Assembly (NCBI GenBank): GCA_026122225.1
Contig: JANEZZ010003061.1
Span: 1,736,001-1,800,000, forward strand
DNA: 64,000 nucleotides
DNA from: Heloderma charlesbogerti
Taxonomy: Eukaryota > Chordata > Lepidosauria > Squamata > Helodermatidae
Reading direction: 5' to 3'
Shown: positions 63,947-64,000 of the stretch, one piece after another
Numbering within the stretch: position 1 is the stretch's first letter
How the letters are laid out: every line of letters begins with the position of its first letter
Position numbers and translations under genes: made by a program
Notes under the pieces: model-generated
The model's input: the letters and a program-made list of their open reading frames with translations, nothing else
Told to the model about the DNA's origin: nothing
Database searches by the model: none

Positions 63947-64000
63947 TTCAGGAACATTCCGTTTGGTTTTTAATAGCTATTATAATTAATTTACTTGATG
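62769..64000. other. No gene; (CA)n microsatellite at 63901-63943
   Basis: Unrecognised sequence ending in a GT/CA microsatellite (63901-63943, about 14 uninterrupted CA units). Short open frames near 63100-63400 have no domain. Confidence 0.5.

Noticed and set aside
1..64000. Endogenous retrovirus or LTR element
   Set aside because: I looked for long direct repeats, primer-binding-site-like and polypurine signals, and gag/pol-like motifs. The only reverse transcriptases seen are of LINE type (BovB, CR1, L2).

Overview
This window looks like repeat-dense, intergenic or intronic nuclear DNA from a squamate reptile (lizard or snake). I found no intact protein-coding gene, tRNA, rRNA, CRISPR array, operon or other prokaryotic feature. 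The lineage call is an inference from the repeat types present together: a BovB (RTE-clade) LINE, a Sauria-type SINE with a BovB-like tail, CR1 and L2-clade LINE fragments, MIR-like CORE-SINEs and many short palindromic hAT-type elements. I cannot name a species.

Layout. 1-5.2 kb: two copies of an unclassified repeat with GGGTGGCCA ends, plus foldback elements. 5.9-10.9 kb: hAT-type elements, including a 1.2-kb element (9056-10249) built from arrays of hairpins. 12.6-21.9 kb: a mosaic of L2 and CR1 fragments, a 1.27-kb hAT palindrome (16581-17850) carrying a LINE fragment, and two more copies of the GGGTGGCCA repeat, each interrupted. 22-37 kb: mostly repeat-poor, AT-rich sequence with scattered CR1, L2, SINE and microsatellite pieces. 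37.9-47.7 kb: more hAT elements, one complete Sauria SINE, a MIR-like SINE, CR1 and L2 pieces. 47.7-51.8 kb: an apparently full-length BovB LINE on the minus strand, between 10-bp target-site duplications. Its endonuclease/reverse-transcriptase reading frame is broken, and an 836-bp hairpin-array hAT element lies inside it. 52.4-62.8 kb: further hAT elements, a MIR-like SINE, CR1 and L2 fragments; one L2 copy is split by another hairpin-array element.

The repeats form a readable history. BovB and L2 copies are older than the hairpin-array elements inside them, and a CR1 copy is older than the palindrome inside it. Twelve hAT-type elements keep recognisable 8-bp target-site duplications (five exact, seven with one mismatch), which fixes their ends well. 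The most unusual structure is the hairpin-array family (6545-7132, 9056-10249, 10258-10857, 50701-51536, 61565-62161): non-autonomous elements with TAGGGATGT ends whose interiors are tandem perfect or near-perfect hairpins.
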